In this document: positions 17,376 to 27,297 of the stretch, piece after piece
Layout of the letters: each line of letters begins with the position of its first letter
Numbering within the stretch: position 1 is the stretch's first letter
Assembly: GCF_900609045.1 (NCBI RefSeq)
Contig: NZ_UXAV01000043.1
Location: 1-57,304, forward strand
Length of the DNA: 57,304 nucleotides
Source: Filibacter tadaridae
Lineage (GTDB): Bacteria > Bacillota > Bacilli > Bacillales_A > Planococcaceae
Direction of reading: 5' to 3'
The notes under the pieces: model-generated
The model's database searches: none
Told to the model about the DNA's origin: nothing
Seen by the model: the letters and a program-made list of their open reading frames with translations, nothing else
Translations under genes and position numbers: made by a program

Positions 17376-18551
17376 ATGAGTGTGTTTGAACATGTGATTG
17401 AACGACGTGAATCGCGTTCAGTAAAATGGGATCGAATGGGAATGGTTTACGGACTCGAAAATGCTTCAGATATTTTACCGATGTGGATAGCTGATATGGA
17501 CTTTGCCGCGCCTGATGTAGTCATCAATGCGCTTAAAGAACGTCTAGATCACGGTGTTTTTGGTTATTCCTATGTCTGTGAAGGTTGCAAGGATGCTGTC
17601 CGTTCTTGGCTTTCAATACGACATGGTTGGGAAACAAAAAACGAATGGATGTTGTTTCATCACGGCGTTGTTCCTGCAATCGCCTCCACTGTTGAAACAT
17701 TTACAGCGAAAGGTGATGCAATTCTCGTAACACCTCCCGTCTATCCGCCGTTCACTCAAATTCCGGCACTTCAGGAACGCGAGGTTATTGAATGTACAAT
17801 GGTGGAAGAAAACGGTTCATATTCAATCGATTTCGATGAATTCGAAAAGTGCTTGCAGCGCAACGTGAAATTGTTCATCTTCTGTAATCCACATAATCCT
17901 GGAGGGATTGTCTGGAAAGAAAATGAGTTAAAAGAAATACTACGATTATGTACAAAATATAATGTCCTTATTTTATCGGATGAAATCCATGCGGACCTTG
18001 TATTCGGCGGTTACAAGCATATCCCATTGGCGTCGATTGCGGGTGAAGAAGCAGGTCGTATCATTACGTGCATCGCACCGACAAAAACATTTAACTTGGC
18101 TGGTATTCAAGCGGCAATCATGATTACGACTGATGAGCATGTGCGTGAAAAACTTTCATTAAATGCGATGTCACATGGTCAAATGGAGTTGAATTCTTTT
18201 GCAGCTGCTGCTTTGACTGCCGCCTATTCAGAAGGTGGTCCTTGGCTGGCAGAATTACTTGAAATCGTATCTGCTAACATGGACTATGTCATTCAAGAAT
18301 TGACATCGTCTGTTCCCGGTTTGAAAATCAACAAGCCACACGCAACGTATTTGCTTTGGATTGACTACAGAGATACAGGTCTGACTGAAGAAGATATGAT
18401 GAACAAGCTCTTGCAAAAAGGAAGACTTGCACTTGAGCCCGGTACAAAGTATGGAGAATCAGGACGTGGTTTCTTGCGGATGAACCTTGCAACACCTCGT
18501 CTTCTTGCTGAAGAAGGCGTCAAACGGTTTATCACAGCCATGAGCAACTAA
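17376..18551 (+). CDS. patB: PatB/MalY-type PLP-dependent cystathionine beta-lyase (C-S lyase)
   Basis: A 391-residue fold-type I PLP enzyme that cleaves the C-S bond of cystathionine or other cysteine conjugates. Family marks: ILPMWIADMDF (about 33-43), FHHGVVPAI, FCNPHNPGG (about 169-177), ILSDEIHADLVF, and the PLP lysine in APTKTFNLAGIQ (about 231). The SD is AGAGGGG. Its position beside yugE matches B. subtilis patB. Confidence 0.9.
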   Translation: MSVFEHVIERRESRSVKWDRMGMVYGLENASDILPMWIADMDFAAPDVVINALKERLDHGVFGYSYVCEGCKDAVRSWLSIRHGWETKNEWMLFHHGVVPAIASTVETFTAKGDAILVTPPVYPPFTQIPALQEREVIECTMVEENGSYSIDFDEFEKCLQRNVKLFIFCNPHNPGGIVWKENELKEILRLCTKYNVLILSDEIHADLVFGGYKHIPLASIAGEEAGRIITCIAPTKTFNLAGIQAAIMITTDEHVREKLSLNAMSHGQMELNSFAAAALTAAYSEGGPWLAELLEIVSANMDYVIQELTSSVPGLKINKPHATYLLWIDYRDTGLTEEDMMNKLLQKGRLALEPGTKYGESGRGFLRMNLATPRLLAEEGVKRFITAMSN

Positions 18552-18563
18552 TACGAAAGTATG

Positions 18564-18604
18564 AAAAAACCAGCTCCTCAATCTTGAGGGGGCTGGTTTT
18601 CGTT
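18564..18604. terminator. bidirectional terminator after patB
   Basis: AAAACCAGC ... GGCTGGTTTT stem with an inner CCTCAATCTTGAGG hairpin; T-tract on the plus side, A-tract on the other. It overlaps the last codons of the convergent small membrane protein gene. Confidence 0.8.
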
Positions 18605-18796
18605 TGCTTCTTTACGTTCGCGAAGAATACGTTGTTCCAACTCTTTCGTTTCCTGTTCTTGCTTCTTCGAATTGCGCATGAACCACATAAATGTAAGCAC
18701 AAGAAGAATGAAAAAGAATAAAGACGAAAAGATTGCTGGTATATATTCAGTCTTGTCTTCCGGAAAGTAAAGGAACGGCATTAAGATAGCGTTCAT
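18578..18796 (-). CDS. small one-pass membrane protein, function unknown
   Basis: A 72-residue protein with one strong membrane helix (about 20-40, IFSSLFFFILLVLTFMWFM) and a highly charged, probably coiled tail (KKQEQETKELEQRILRERKE). A good SD (AAGGAAG) and a terminator at its end support it as a real gene. I recognise no family. Confidence 0.7.
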   Translation of the reverse strand: MNAILMPFLYFPEDKTEYIPAIFSSLFFFILLVLTFMWFMRNSKKQEQETKELEQRILRERKEANENQPPQD

Positions 18797-18838
18797 TTAC
18801 AAACACTTCCTTACTGTATCAATTTCAAGTGATACTCG

Positions 18839-19429
18839 TTATTTCTGAAGAATTTCAATTGACTCGATTTTCACATCTTCAACCGGCTTATCTTGACGAC
18901 CTTTTTTCACGTCGGCAATTTTATCGACAACGTCCATTCCTTCAATAACATGTCCAAACACAGTATGTCTATGGTCAAGATGCGGTGTTCCGCCCATTTC
19001 AGCGTAAGCAGCAACAATCTCTTCTGGGAATCCAGCTTTTTTCAACTGATTCACTGCGCTTCCTGGAATTTCTGGAGCATGAACGATGAAAAATTGACTG
19101 CCATTCGTATTCGGACCTGCGTTAGCCATTGAAAGAGCCCCGCGCAGATTAAATACATTTGTTGAGAATTCGTCTTCAAAAGAATCACCGTAAATACTGC
19201 TTCCGCCCATACCTGTTCCAGTCGGGTCTCCACCTTGGATCATGAAGTCTTTAATGACACGGTGGAAAATGATACCGTCATAATAACCGTTTTCCGCATG
19301 TGTTAAAAAGTTTTCTACTGTTTTTGGTGCAAATTCCGGGAAAAGTTTAATTTTAATCGATCCCAGTGTTGTGTTCATGACAACGAGTGCTTCATTTGCG
19401 GCTACTTCTTTTGATAATTGTGGATACAT
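18839..19429 (-). CDS. cyclophilin-type peptidyl-prolyl cis-trans isomerase
   Basis: A 196-residue cytoplasmic cyclophilin catalysing proline isomerisation. The active-site block is clear: [19 protein letters not shown] (about 55-73) with catalytic Arg in [21 protein letters not shown], and [15 protein letters not shown]. An insertion ([19 protein letters not shown]) lies before the last block, making it longer than B. subtilis PpiB. SD AAAGGAGG. Confidence 0.93.
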   Translation of the reverse strand: MYPQLSKEVAANEALVVMNTTLGSIKIKLFPEFAPKTVENFLTHAENGYYDGIIFHRVIKDFMIQGGDPTGTGMGGSSIYGDSFEDEFSTNVFNLRGALSMANAGPNTNGSQFFIVHAPEIPGSAVNQLKKAGFPEEIVAAYAEMGGTPHLDHRHTVFGHVIEGMDVVDKIADVKKGRQDKPVEDVKIESIEILQK

Positions 19430-19717
19430 AGATGTTGCCTCCTTTTGGTCATTCCTATTATTTTGTTCTGTCGTGAACCTTCAGCTGGTTACGCTTTAGC
19501 TGTGCCATGCTTCCCTGTCGCTTTTTTCCTGTTAGCGGTAAGTATAGCAAGCAAAAATAGAGTCACACTAGCTTATAAGGTTTTTTTCTCAATCACTTAC
19601 CCTGAAACAGTTTAACATATAGACTCATCCATTTCGATATTTAAGCACGATACTTCCTTCGAGTTTCGAATTGTTTTATACTAATCAAATAGCACTCTGT
19701 GGAGAGTAGGTTTTAAA

Positions 19718-20944
19718 ATGAACGTGCAAAAAAGGAACTTTATCATCATTTGGGTGGCGAACTTCCTTGTTGCCGGAACGATGACGATGATTATGCCTTT
19801 CCTATCCCTATACATTGAAACATTCGGAAATCATTCCGATGCATATGTTCAAAAATGGTCTGGCCTTATTTTTGGAGCTTCCTTTATCACAGCATTTATA
19901 ATGTCGCCAATTTGGGGACGTGTTGCCGATAAGTTTGGGTTCAAACCAATTCTTTTGATCAATGGGTTTGGGATTGCAACTTCCGTCTTTCTTATGGGTT
20001 TTGTTGACTCTGTTGAAGTTTTTTTCATGCTACGGCTTTTAAATGGTGTGGTTACTGGATTCATACCGACTTCACTTGCATTTATTTCCTCACAAACTGC
20101 AAAAGAAGAAGCTGGGAAAATGCTTGGAACCTTGCAGATGGGTAGTGTAACCGGGACTTTGTTCGGCCCTGTCCTGGGTGGATTATTAGCTGATGCATTC
20201 GGATTCCAATATACGTTTGTTATTACCGCCATATCCGTTATAATCGCAGCTATTATTGTATTGTTTGGACTCAAAGAACAGAAAAAGGTTAAAAACGCTA
20301 AAGCGATACAGTATTCTCGAAAATCAATTTTAAAAGGGCTTTTTCGTCATCGCCTCATGTTAAATGTCATGGTTGTTACAGCACTCATCCAAATCGGTAA
20401 TTTTAGTATTCAACCACTTTTGTCTTTATATGTCTCTCATTTAACGGATGCCAAAGATGTCGCGTTCCTTGCGGGAATCACCTTTAGTGCGGCAGGCGTA
20501 GGAAATTTATTGTTTGCGCGCTATTGGGGTAAGTTAGGAGATAGTATCGGGTATGAAAAGGTGCTATCCATCTTGCTAATTCTGTCATTTGTCTTTATCA
20601 TTCCACAGGCATTTGTAACGGATTTATGGCAACTGGTTGTCTGTCGACTTTTATTCGGAACGGCAGTTGGGGGTATGATCCCATTGACGACTGCTCTTGT
20701 CAGACGTGAAGCACCTATCGATATTCAAGGTGAAGTCATGGGCTACAATACAAGCTTCCGGTTCTTAGGGAATATTATCGGTCCAATATTTGGTGGGATT
20801 GTCAGTGGATTCATCGGAATTTCATCTGTCTTTATCGTTACTGGCGCTTTGTTTCTTCTCGGATTTGGCTTTCTCTATTACGCGAAACGAAAACCAATCC
20901 AGGATTTCGAGGATTTTCTCGCCGCTGAAGAGCAAAAATTGTAG
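19718..20944 (+). CDS. yuxJ: MFS transporter (YuxJ-like)
   Basis: A 408-residue major facilitator with twelve hydrophobic helices. The loop 2-3 signature WGRVADKFGFKP is at about 66-77, and a second-half echo RYWGKLGDSIGYEK lies near 268-281. The early FLSLYIE and VTGFIPTSLAFI stretches resemble multidrug exporters of the TetA/MdtG type. In B. subtilis yuxJ lies beside pbpD, as here. The real substrate is unknown. Confidence 0.85.
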   Translation: MNVQKRNFIIIWVANFLVAGTMTMIMPFLSLYIETFGNHSDAYVQKWSGLIFGASFITAFIMSPIWGRVADKFGFKPILLINGFGIATSVFLMGFVDSVEVFFMLRLLNGVVTGFIPTSLAFISSQTAKEEAGKMLGTLQMGSVTGTLFGPVLGGLLADAFGFQYTFVITAISVIIAAIIVLFGLKEQKKVKNAKAIQYSRKSILKGLFRHRLMLNVMVVTALIQIGNFSIQPLLSLYVSHLTDAKDVAFLAGITFSAAGVGNLLFARYWGKLGDSIGYEKVLSILLILSFVFIIPQAFVTDLWQLVVCRLLFGTAVGGMIPLTTALVRREAPIDIQGEVMGYNTSFRFLGNIIGPIFGGIVSGFIGISSVFIVTGALFLLGFGFLYYAKRKPIQDFEDFLAAEEQKL

Positions 20945-20955
20945 TGTCGATTATT

Positions 20956-20993
20956 TAGCACACTCTCGTTTAGGAGTGTGCTATTATTTTTGT
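20956..20993 (+). terminator. terminator after yuxJ
   Basis: Perfect stem TAGCACACTC / GAGTGTGCTA followed by TTATTTTTG, 12 bp past the yuxJ stop. Confidence 0.85.
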
Positions 20994-21022
20994 TATAACA
21001 ATCTAAGAACGGAGACCTCACG

Positions 21023-22876
21023 TTGAAACAAGTCATCGGCTTTATTATGATTCTCCTAATCATCCCTGTTCTCTATTTTCTTCAACACGGAATTGCTGTT
21101 GAAGTGACGAGTGCAGAATCCTTCAATGAACAAATGGATGATTCTATAAAACTTTCATCCCCACTTGTTAATAAACCGGTTGCATTGAAAGATAGACAAG
21201 GCAATATTTTTTCTGAAAACTATGTTGAGTGGCGTGAACCGCTGACACTCTCCGCCATCCCCGTCTTCGTACAGCAACTTTTTTTAGAAAGTGAAGACAA
21301 AGGTTTTTTTGAACACCGTGGATATGACGTATCAGCAATTTTTCGTGCATTTGTCGTAAATACAGCGACTGATGCTGTTAGCCAAGGGGGTTCTACAATT
21401 ACTCAACAAGTAGTTCGAATGCGCTTTCTCTCGACTGAAAAGACTTACGAACGAAAATTGACAGAGTTATTCTATGCAGCAGAACTCGAAAAACAAACAA
21501 GTAAAGACGAGATTCTAGAAATGTATATGAATGAAATGTATTTCGGTAATCAGGTTTACGGCATCGGTGCAGCCTCCACTTATTACTTCAGCCGTCCGCT
21601 TGATGAACTGAACAAAGCGGAGCTGGCTTTCATTGCTGCGATTCCAAACAATCCTTCACTTTATGATCCGCTTCGTCACTTCGATCAAACTAAAAAAAGG
21701 CAGGAACGGTTAGTTACAATCATGGCAGCGAGCGGGGTTATTACAGCAGAAGAGGCCCAAACAGTTATAGACTTTCCAGTCAAACTGAAAATAAAGAAAA
21801 AGGTTGATAACTTCCCCGCTTATAGCACATACGTCTTCGCGGAGTTGAAAGATCTTATTGCCCAAGCAGAGGGACTGGCTGAAAAGAAAAATGGTGCCCA
21901 ATCAATTGATGAAAAACAGGTATTGGAAGTTAAATTGAACAAACGAACTGCCGAGGTGCTTGCTTCCGGTGTCACGATTGAGACAGCACTCGATCCAAAA
22001 AAACAGGCCCAAGATGAACGGGCAGTGTCAGCTCTTCTAAGGCCCGAGAAATTACAAGCAGGTGCCGCCGTCATCGATAACGAAAAGCGTGAAATCATCA
22101 GCTTATATGGCGGCAAAGCGTATCGAAAAGCCGATTTCCATCGGGCGTTCCAAGCAGTCAGGCAACCAGGATCCGCCATTAAGCCGCTCCTCGTCTATGC
22201 ACCATTCTTGGAGCTTGGACCTTATACAGAAAATACACCGATTGACAGCCGCAACATCTGTATTGGCTCCTATTGCCCGACAAATATTGGTGGGTATAGG
22301 TATGGGACAGTGAGTCTGAAACAAGCCTTTCGTCATAGCCATAATACAGCGGCGGTCCGTCTACTTAGTTCCGTCGGTATTGACGAAGCCTTTGCATTTA
22401 TAGCGCCATACGAATTCAAGTATATGACTAAACAGGACCGCAACTACCCAGCAGCTCTTGGCGGATTTTCCAAAGGAGTAACGCCTCTCGAACTTGCAGG
22501 AGCTTATACGGGGTTTATCGACGGGACTTATACACCTCCCCATACAATACGGGCAGTAAAAGATAGAGATGGGAACGTCCTATACGAATGGAAAAAGAAT
22601 GAACGGGTTGTGTGGAGCCCTTCGACCGTATCGACGATGCGTAACCTGATGAAGGATGTAGTGTTAAACGGGAGTGGACGGGGAATATCCTATACGACTG
22701 GGTATACAGGAGCAAAAACGGGAACGACAGACCATTATAAGGATCTATGGGTTGCAGGTATGAATGATCACTATACGACTGCGGTTTGGATCGGTTATGA
22801 CAACCCGCAGTCGATGCAATGGATGAGTGCTAAAAAAACTCATTTGAAGGCCTTTACAGCTTTACTTCGTGACTAG
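21023..22876 (+). CDS. pbpD: class A penicillin-binding protein (PbpD/PBP4-like)
   Basis: A 617-residue bifunctional peptidoglycan synthase anchored by an N-terminal helix. Glycosyltransferase (GT51) motifs: ESEDKGFFEHRG (about 90-101), GGSTITQQVVR (about 126-136), RKLTELFYAAELEK and MYFGNQVYGIGAA. Transpeptidase motifs: SxxK as PGSAIKP (Ser about 384, Lys 387), SHN in RHSHNTAA, and KTG in GAKTGTT (about 565). Length is close to B. subtilis PbpD. Start is TTG after CGGAGA. It makes new wall strands on the outer face of the membrane. Confidence 0.93.
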   Translation: MKQVIGFIMILLIIPVLYFLQHGIAVEVTSAESFNEQMDDSIKLSSPLVNKPVALKDRQGNIFSENYVEWREPLTLSAIPVFVQQLFLESEDKGFFEHRGYDVSAIFRAFVVNTATDAVSQGGSTITQQVVRMRFLSTEKTYERKLTELFYAAELEKQTSKDEILEMYMNEMYFGNQVYGIGAASTYYFSRPLDELNKAELAFIAAIPNNPSLYDPLRHFDQTKKRQERLVTIMAASGVITAEEAQTVIDFPVKLKIKKKVDNFPAYSTYVFAELKDLIAQAEGLAEKKNGAQSIDEKQVLEVKLNKRTAEVLASGVTIETALDPKKQAQDERAVSALLRPEKLQAGAAVIDNEKREIISLYGGKAYRKADFHRAFQAVRQPGSAIKPLLVYAPFLELGPYTENTPIDSRNICIGSYCPTNIGGYRYGTVSLKQAFRHSHNTAAVRLLSSVGIDEAFAFIAPYEFKYMTKQDRNYPAALGGFSKGVTPLELAGAYTGFIDGTYTPPHTIRAVKDRDGNVLYEWKKNERVVWSPSTVSTMRNLMKDVVLNGSGRGISYTTGYTGAKTGTTDHYKDLWVAGMNDHYTTAVWIGYDNPQSMQWMSAKKTHLKAFTALLRD

Positions 22877-22908
22877 CCGCAATTCTACAGCGGCTAGTCT
22901 TATTTTTC
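22871..22908 (+). terminator. terminator after pbpD
   Basis: GACTAGCCG / CGGCTAGTC stem that includes the pbpD stop codon, then TTATTTTT. It overlaps the end of the convergent yufK-like gene. Confidence 0.85.
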
Positions 22909-23469
22909 ATCAATGAAAGGAAGACTTGCAATCACACCGTTATAAAGTTTTAGGAGAATATAAAGGACTACCGATATAAATACACTCCAAACGATAATTT
23001 CAAATATAAGAAGACCCATTGTACTGATGATTGTCATGAACTCACTAAGCTTATACACAACGTAAACGAAGTAGATGAACGTTGTTAGTAAAAAAATGCC
23101 TACCAGCAGATAGATAGAGTGAATCCCTCCTGCCGAAAGCAAGGCTCCAAAAAAATAAATGACATTCCCACCACGGGCTTGGCTATAAGACGTTCCCTCT
23201 GCATCTTTCGAAAAAAACAGCATGGCCGTCTCATGGATAGTTTCGGCAATTAGTTTCAATGCAGAGAAAACCATGAAAAAAAGAAGTGTATAGATGATGA
23301 GTAGAAAAATACGCAATTGCATTTCTGTTAAAAACTCGCGCATTCCCGTGTACAAACCAATTTCTTTGAATAAATCGACTGAGATGCCTACCGTATATAC
23401 GCTAAACGTCAAACTGAACAGCACGATAGTAAAGAACGGCAGGTAGCCGAATATGTATGGATTTTTCAT
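22900..23469 (-). CDS. yufK: YufK-like (DUF5366) membrane protein
   Basis: A 189-residue protein with about five membrane helices and an N-terminus MKNPYIFGYLPFFTIVLFS. From similarity and from its place between pbpD and the mrp region, as in B. subtilis, I assign it to YufK/DUF5366. Function unknown. SD is GAGGTG. Confidence 0.65.
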   Translation of the reverse strand: MKNPYIFGYLPFFTIVLFSLTFSVYTVGISVDLFKEIGLYTGMREFLTEMQLRIFLLIIYTLLFFMVFSALKLIAETIHETAMLFFSKDAEGTSYSQARGGNVIYFFGALLSAGGIHSIYLLVGIFLLTTFIYFVYVVYKLSEFMTIISTMGLLIFEIIVWSVFISVVLYILLKLYNGVIASLPFIDEK

Positions 23470-23625
23470 GGAGCACCTCGGGAAGCATATTATTTCAATA
23501 CCTACATATTATAAGAAAAAAGGACGAACATGCAACTTTTTCTAGATTGGATTACAGACTTAACTCACGCAGTACCTGAATGAAGTCGACTCTGACTAAC
23601 CACTCTATTGAAACGGGGAGACATA

Positions 23626-24642
23626 TTGATCGTAGGGTTAACAATTATATTAATTTTTGTATTATTGATGCCTTTTACAGTGAAGTTGGTTGAACGTAAC
23701 TTGGAAGTCTTTTTATTCATCATGGGGATTTCGGCCGCTATTATTAGTCAGGTACTTGACTATTCCCTTTTCATTAAAGCGATTAAAGACCCTATTCATA
23801 TTACAATCGCTGTGCTGATTGCGGGTTTGGTTTTCCGCTGGCTTCAAAATCCTATTGAAAAGGGAATTGTGGGCGCAAGTAAAGCAATTCCTATTAGGCT
23901 TTTCTCTGCTTTTATCGTTATTTCCCTCGGACTACTTGCAAGTATAATCACAGCCATTATTGCAGCAATCGTTCTAGTCACAATTGTCAGCGTCCTACGT
24001 CTTGATCGTAAGTCAGAAATCCACCTTGTCATATTAGCTTGTTTTTCAATTGGACTTGGGGCCGCGCTTACACCTATCGGGGAACCCCTTTCAACTATCG
24101 CCGTCAGCAAATTGGACGTGGACTTTTTCTATTTACTACGTCTGATAGGTCCCGATGTTATTCCGGCAGTATTTTTATTTGGGCTCCTTGCCGCAATGCT
24201 TATTAAGCCCAAAAAACGTGCATTGGGGCTTTCTTCAAAACTGGCTAAGGAATCCTATTTTGCGATACTAATCCGAAGTGTAAAAATCTATTTGTTTGTA
24301 ATGGCTTTGACGCTACTTGGTGCTGGGTTCGAGCCGTTCATTGAAAAATACCTTTTGGGAATGAGCCCATTGGTCCTGTATTGGATCAATATGATTTCAG
24401 CTATTTTGGATAACGCCACGCTAGCTGCTGCAGAAATCAGTCCTTCAATGGATGCAGCAACGGTTAAAGCAATTTTACTGGGTCTCCTCATTAGTGGAGG
24501 GATGTTAATACCAGGCAATATACCAAATATAATCGCGGCGGGTAAATTGAACATCACAAGTAAGGAATGGGCACGTTCCGGCGTCCCGTTAGGTTTAATC
24601 GCTATGACCGTCTATTTCCTTGTCATATTGACGGGTGGCTAA
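23626..24642 (+). CDS. DUF1646 family membrane protein, possible ion transporter
   Basis: A 338-residue membrane protein with about nine or ten helices, recognisable as DUF1646 (LMPFTVKLVERNLEVFLFI near the N-terminus, GAALTPIGEPLSTIAVSKL in the middle, ISGGMLIPGNIPNIIAAGKL near the end). The two GxPL/GNIPN loops resemble the paired re-entrant loops of ArsB/NhaD-type ion transporters; that link is inference. I choose the TTG at 23626 because GGGGAG precedes it by 6 nt, rather than 23608. It lies directly upstream of mrp, so a role in Na+ or anion handling is plausible. Confidence 0.75.
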   Translation: MIVGLTIILIFVLLMPFTVKLVERNLEVFLFIMGISAAIISQVLDYSLFIKAIKDPIHITIAVLIAGLVFRWLQNPIEKGIVGASKAIPIRLFSAFIVISLGLLASIITAIIAAIVLVTIVSVLRLDRKSEIHLVILACFSIGLGAALTPIGEPLSTIAVSKLDVDFFYLLRLIGPDVIPAVFLFGLLAAMLIKPKKRALGLSSKLAKESYFAILIRSVKIYLFVMALTLLGAGFEPFIEKYLLGMSPLVLYWINMISAILDNATLAAAEISPSMDAATVKAILLGLLISGGMLIPGNIPNIIAAGKLNITSKEWARSGVPLGLIAMTVYFLVILTGG

Positions 24643-24735
24643 ACCGTTGAATCCGGTGCCAGTTGCTGCCACAATTTGAAGAGCGCAAATCGTGTCAGTA
24701 ACTGGCACCGGGTGTGATATTGACGGGTGGTTAAA
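24625..24735. repeat. hairpin insertion flanked by a 19-bp duplication of the DUF1646 gene end
   Basis: ATATTGACGGGTGGCTAAA (24625-24643, which includes the stop codon) is repeated with one change at 24717-24735. Between them lies a near-perfect hairpin: GGTGCCAGTTGCTG (from 24655) pairs with CAGTAACTGGCACC (to 24708), extending inward through CACAATTTG / CAAATCGTG. It looks like a small mobile palindrome or a slippage product. Confidence 0.8.
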
Positions 24736-24751
24736 GAAACAGACTAAATAA

Positions 24752-24798
24752 ACGAACTCCTCCAGTGGAATAGTTTCCGCCGGGGGTTTTTTTGTTTC
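24752..24798 (+). terminator. probable terminator upstream of mrpA
   Basis: An imperfect stem (AACTCCTCCAGTGGAA / TTTCCGCCGGGGGTT) is followed by a T7 tract. It would end the DUF1646 transcript before mrpA. Confidence 0.6.
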
Positions 24799-24888
24799 CG
24801 AGGGTGTCCTATGCAAATACATCTTATTTACGTTATACTTTTAAGCATTAGAAAGAATACTGTTCCATTCATGGGAAGGAGAATTTTT

Positions 24889-27297
24889 TTGGAATTCGTC
24901 TTGTTGATCTTTTTGCCGATTTTGGCTGCATTTTTCGTCCCTCTACTCTTCAAGAAGATAAAAGGCATACATACTGGTTGGTTCGTCTTGCTTGTTCCAA
25001 TCGCTTTATTCATCTATTACTTAGGATTCGTAACGACGACTTTGGATGGCGGCACAGCTGTGTCAGAATTACGATGGATTCCATCCCTTGGCATTTCGTT
25101 CGTCTCTTATATTGATGGACTCAGTCTTTTATTTACATTACTGATTACAGGTATTGGTGCGCTTGTTGTTCTGTATTCGATTTTTTACCTTGATAAAAAT
25201 CGTGAAAAACTGAATAACTTTTACGTATATCTACTTATTTTCATGAGCGCAATGCTGGGTGTTGTTCAATCAGAAAATTTAATTTCCCTCTATCTTTTTT
25301 GGGAATTGACATCCATTTCTTCTTTCCTTCTAATCGGTTATTGGAATACACGTGACCGTTCTAGATTCGGTGCGCTGAAATCGATGATGATTACGGTGTT
25401 CGGTGGTTTTATGATGCTTGGGGGATTCATCCTCTTAGGGATTATGGGAGACACATACTCCATTCGTGAACTCATTGCAGGTAGCTCCGCTTTAGTTGGA
25501 CAAGACTTCTTTACACTAGCACTTGTTTTAATTTTACTGGGTGCATTTACAAAGTCGGCGCAATTCCCTTTCCACATCTGGCTGCCCGATGCAATGGAAG
25601 CGCCAACACCTGTTAGTGCTTATCTCCATTCTGCGACGATGGTAAAAGCAGGACTTTACCTTGTTGCACGGTTCACGCCCATTTTTGCAGTATCGGAAGT
25701 TTGGGTATGGCTTGTCACTGGAATCGGGCTTTTAACGCTGTTCTGGGGTTCACTATTTGCAGTGAAGCAAACGGATTTAAAAGCGATTCTCGCGTTTTCA
25801 ACCGTCAGTCAACTTGGTCTGATCATGTCGTTGCTCGGTGCAAGCGCTGTCGCTTACCACACGGACGATGCCCTCTTCAAATTTGCAGCATTTGCAGCGA
25901 TTTTCCATTTGATAAACCATGCGGTCTTTAAAGGTAGTTTGTTCATGGTAGCAGGCATTATCGATCATGAAACAGGCACCCGTGACATTCGTAAACTAGG
26001 TGGTTTAATGAGCATCATGCCTGTCAGCTTCACAGTTGCTTTCATCGGTTCTATGTCGATGGCAGGATTGCCGCCATTCGGTGGTTTCCTCAGTAAGGAG
26101 ATGTTCCTACAATCGATGCTTGCACTACAACACTTCGAGTTGTTCAACTTTGCAACGTGGGGAATTGTACTTCCTGTCGTCGCATGGGTAGCAAGTGTAT
26201 TCACATTCATCTATAGCTTCTACTTTGTATTCAAAACATTTACAGGTAAGCAGAAAGAAAAACCGCTTCCACACACGCCGCATGAGGCCCCATTTGGAAT
26301 GCTGATTTCGCCTGTTATTCTCGCTTCACTTGTCGTCGCCATTTTCTTCATCCCGAATGTAGTTGGCAAATGGTTGGTAAAGCCAGCAGTTGTGGCTATA
26401 CAACCTGACTTGTACACGCAGCCATCTGACGTTGCGGTACATGTTCTAGCCTGGCATGGTATCCGTTCAGAGGAATTATGGATGACGATTGCATTGATTA
26501 TCGTTGGGTTCATTATGTATTTGACTATGCATAAATGGCAGAAACTCTATGACATTCAACCGGAATACGTATCGTTGAATGCGTTGTATGATGCAGTCAT
26601 GACGTTCAGTGAAAAGGGCATGAACGGCCTGTCCCGTTTTTATATGACAGGTCTTATACGAACTTATTTACTGTATATGTTCGCTTTTATCATTTCGATT
26701 ACTACGGCAACATTATTCATAAAGAAGGCGTTTGTCGTGGATATGAACAGTTTTGCACCCGTCAGTGTATATGGCATGATGATAGCCATTATTCTTGTCA
26801 TTGCTGTCGGCATGGTGATTTTCGCCAAGACGAGGTTGTCGGCGATTATCGCGCTTGGTGCGGTCGGCTATTCAGTTGCTTTGTTCTTCGTCATTTTCAA
26901 AGCACCTGACTTGGCTCTTACACAGCTCGTTATTGAAACGGTATCCGTTGCGCTTTTCTTACTGGCATTCAAGCATTTACCTGCACTTAGTAATCACGGG
27001 GAAACGAAGCGTACGAAGTTGGTTAACGCTATTATTGCGGCAGGTGTCGGGATTACAGTAGCGTTGGTCGCTCTTTCAGCTCATTCTCAAAAACTGATCC
27101 CTTCTATTTCGCAGTATTATAAAGACACCGTAGCAACTGAAGCGGGTGGCGGAAATATCGTCAACGTCATCTTAGTGGATTATCGTGGATTTGATACATT
27201 ATTTGAAATCGCTGTCCTATCGATAGCCGGCATGGGTGTACTTGCCATGATTAAATTACGTTTATCAAGAAAGGAGAATACGGATGAAAACAAATGA
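24889..27297 (+). CDS. mrpA: Mrp-type Na+/H+ antiporter subunit A
   Basis: An 802-residue subunit with about 21 helices, essential for the hetero-oligomeric Mrp antiporter that exports Na+ for protons. It is homologous to complex I NuoL: the antiporter motif has WLPDAMEAPTPVSAYLHSATMVKAG (partly WLPDAMEAPTPVSAYLHSA, about 230-248), and the key Glu sits in LFWELTSISSFLLIGYW (about 117-133). The last 200 residues are the MbhD/MbhE-type part. The start is TTG at 24889, seven nt after AAGGAGA; a frame open to 24811 has no SD. It overlaps mrpB by 14 bp. Confidence 0.96.
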   Translation: MEFVLLIFLPILAAFFVPLLFKKIKGIHTGWFVLLVPIALFIYYLGFVTTTLDGGTAVSELRWIPSLGISFVSYIDGLSLLFTLLITGIGALVVLYSIFYLDKNREKLNNFYVYLLIFMSAMLGVVQSENLISLYLFWELTSISSFLLIGYWNTRDRSRFGALKSMMITVFGGFMMLGGFILLGIMGDTYSIRELIAGSSALVGQDFFTLALVLILLGAFTKSAQFPFHIWLPDAMEAPTPVSAYLHSATMVKAGLYLVARFTPIFAVSEVWVWLVTGIGLLTLFWGSLFAVKQTDLKAILAFSTVSQLGLIMSLLGASAVAYHTDDALFKFAAFAAIFHLINHAVFKGSLFMVAGIIDHETGTRDIRKLGGLMSIMPVSFTVAFIGSMSMAGLPPFGGFLSKEMFLQSMLALQHFELFNFATWGIVLPVVAWVASVFTFIYSFYFVFKTFTGKQKEKPLPHTPHEAPFGMLISPVILASLVVAIFFIPNVVGKWLVKPAVVAIQPDLYTQPSDVAVHVLAWHGIRSEELWMTIALIIVGFIMYLTMHKWQKLYDIQPEYVSLNALYDAVMTFSEKGMNGLSRFYMTGLIRTYLLYMFAFIISITTATLFIKKAFVVDMNSFAPVSVYGMMIAIILVIAVGMVIFAKTRLSAIIALGAVGYSVALFFVIFKAPDLALTQLVIETVSVALFLLAFKHLPALSNHGETKRTKLVNAIIAAGVGITVALVALSAHSQKLIPSISQYYKDTVATEAGGGNIVNVILVDYRGFDTLFEIAVLSIAGMGVLAMIKLRLSRKENTDENK

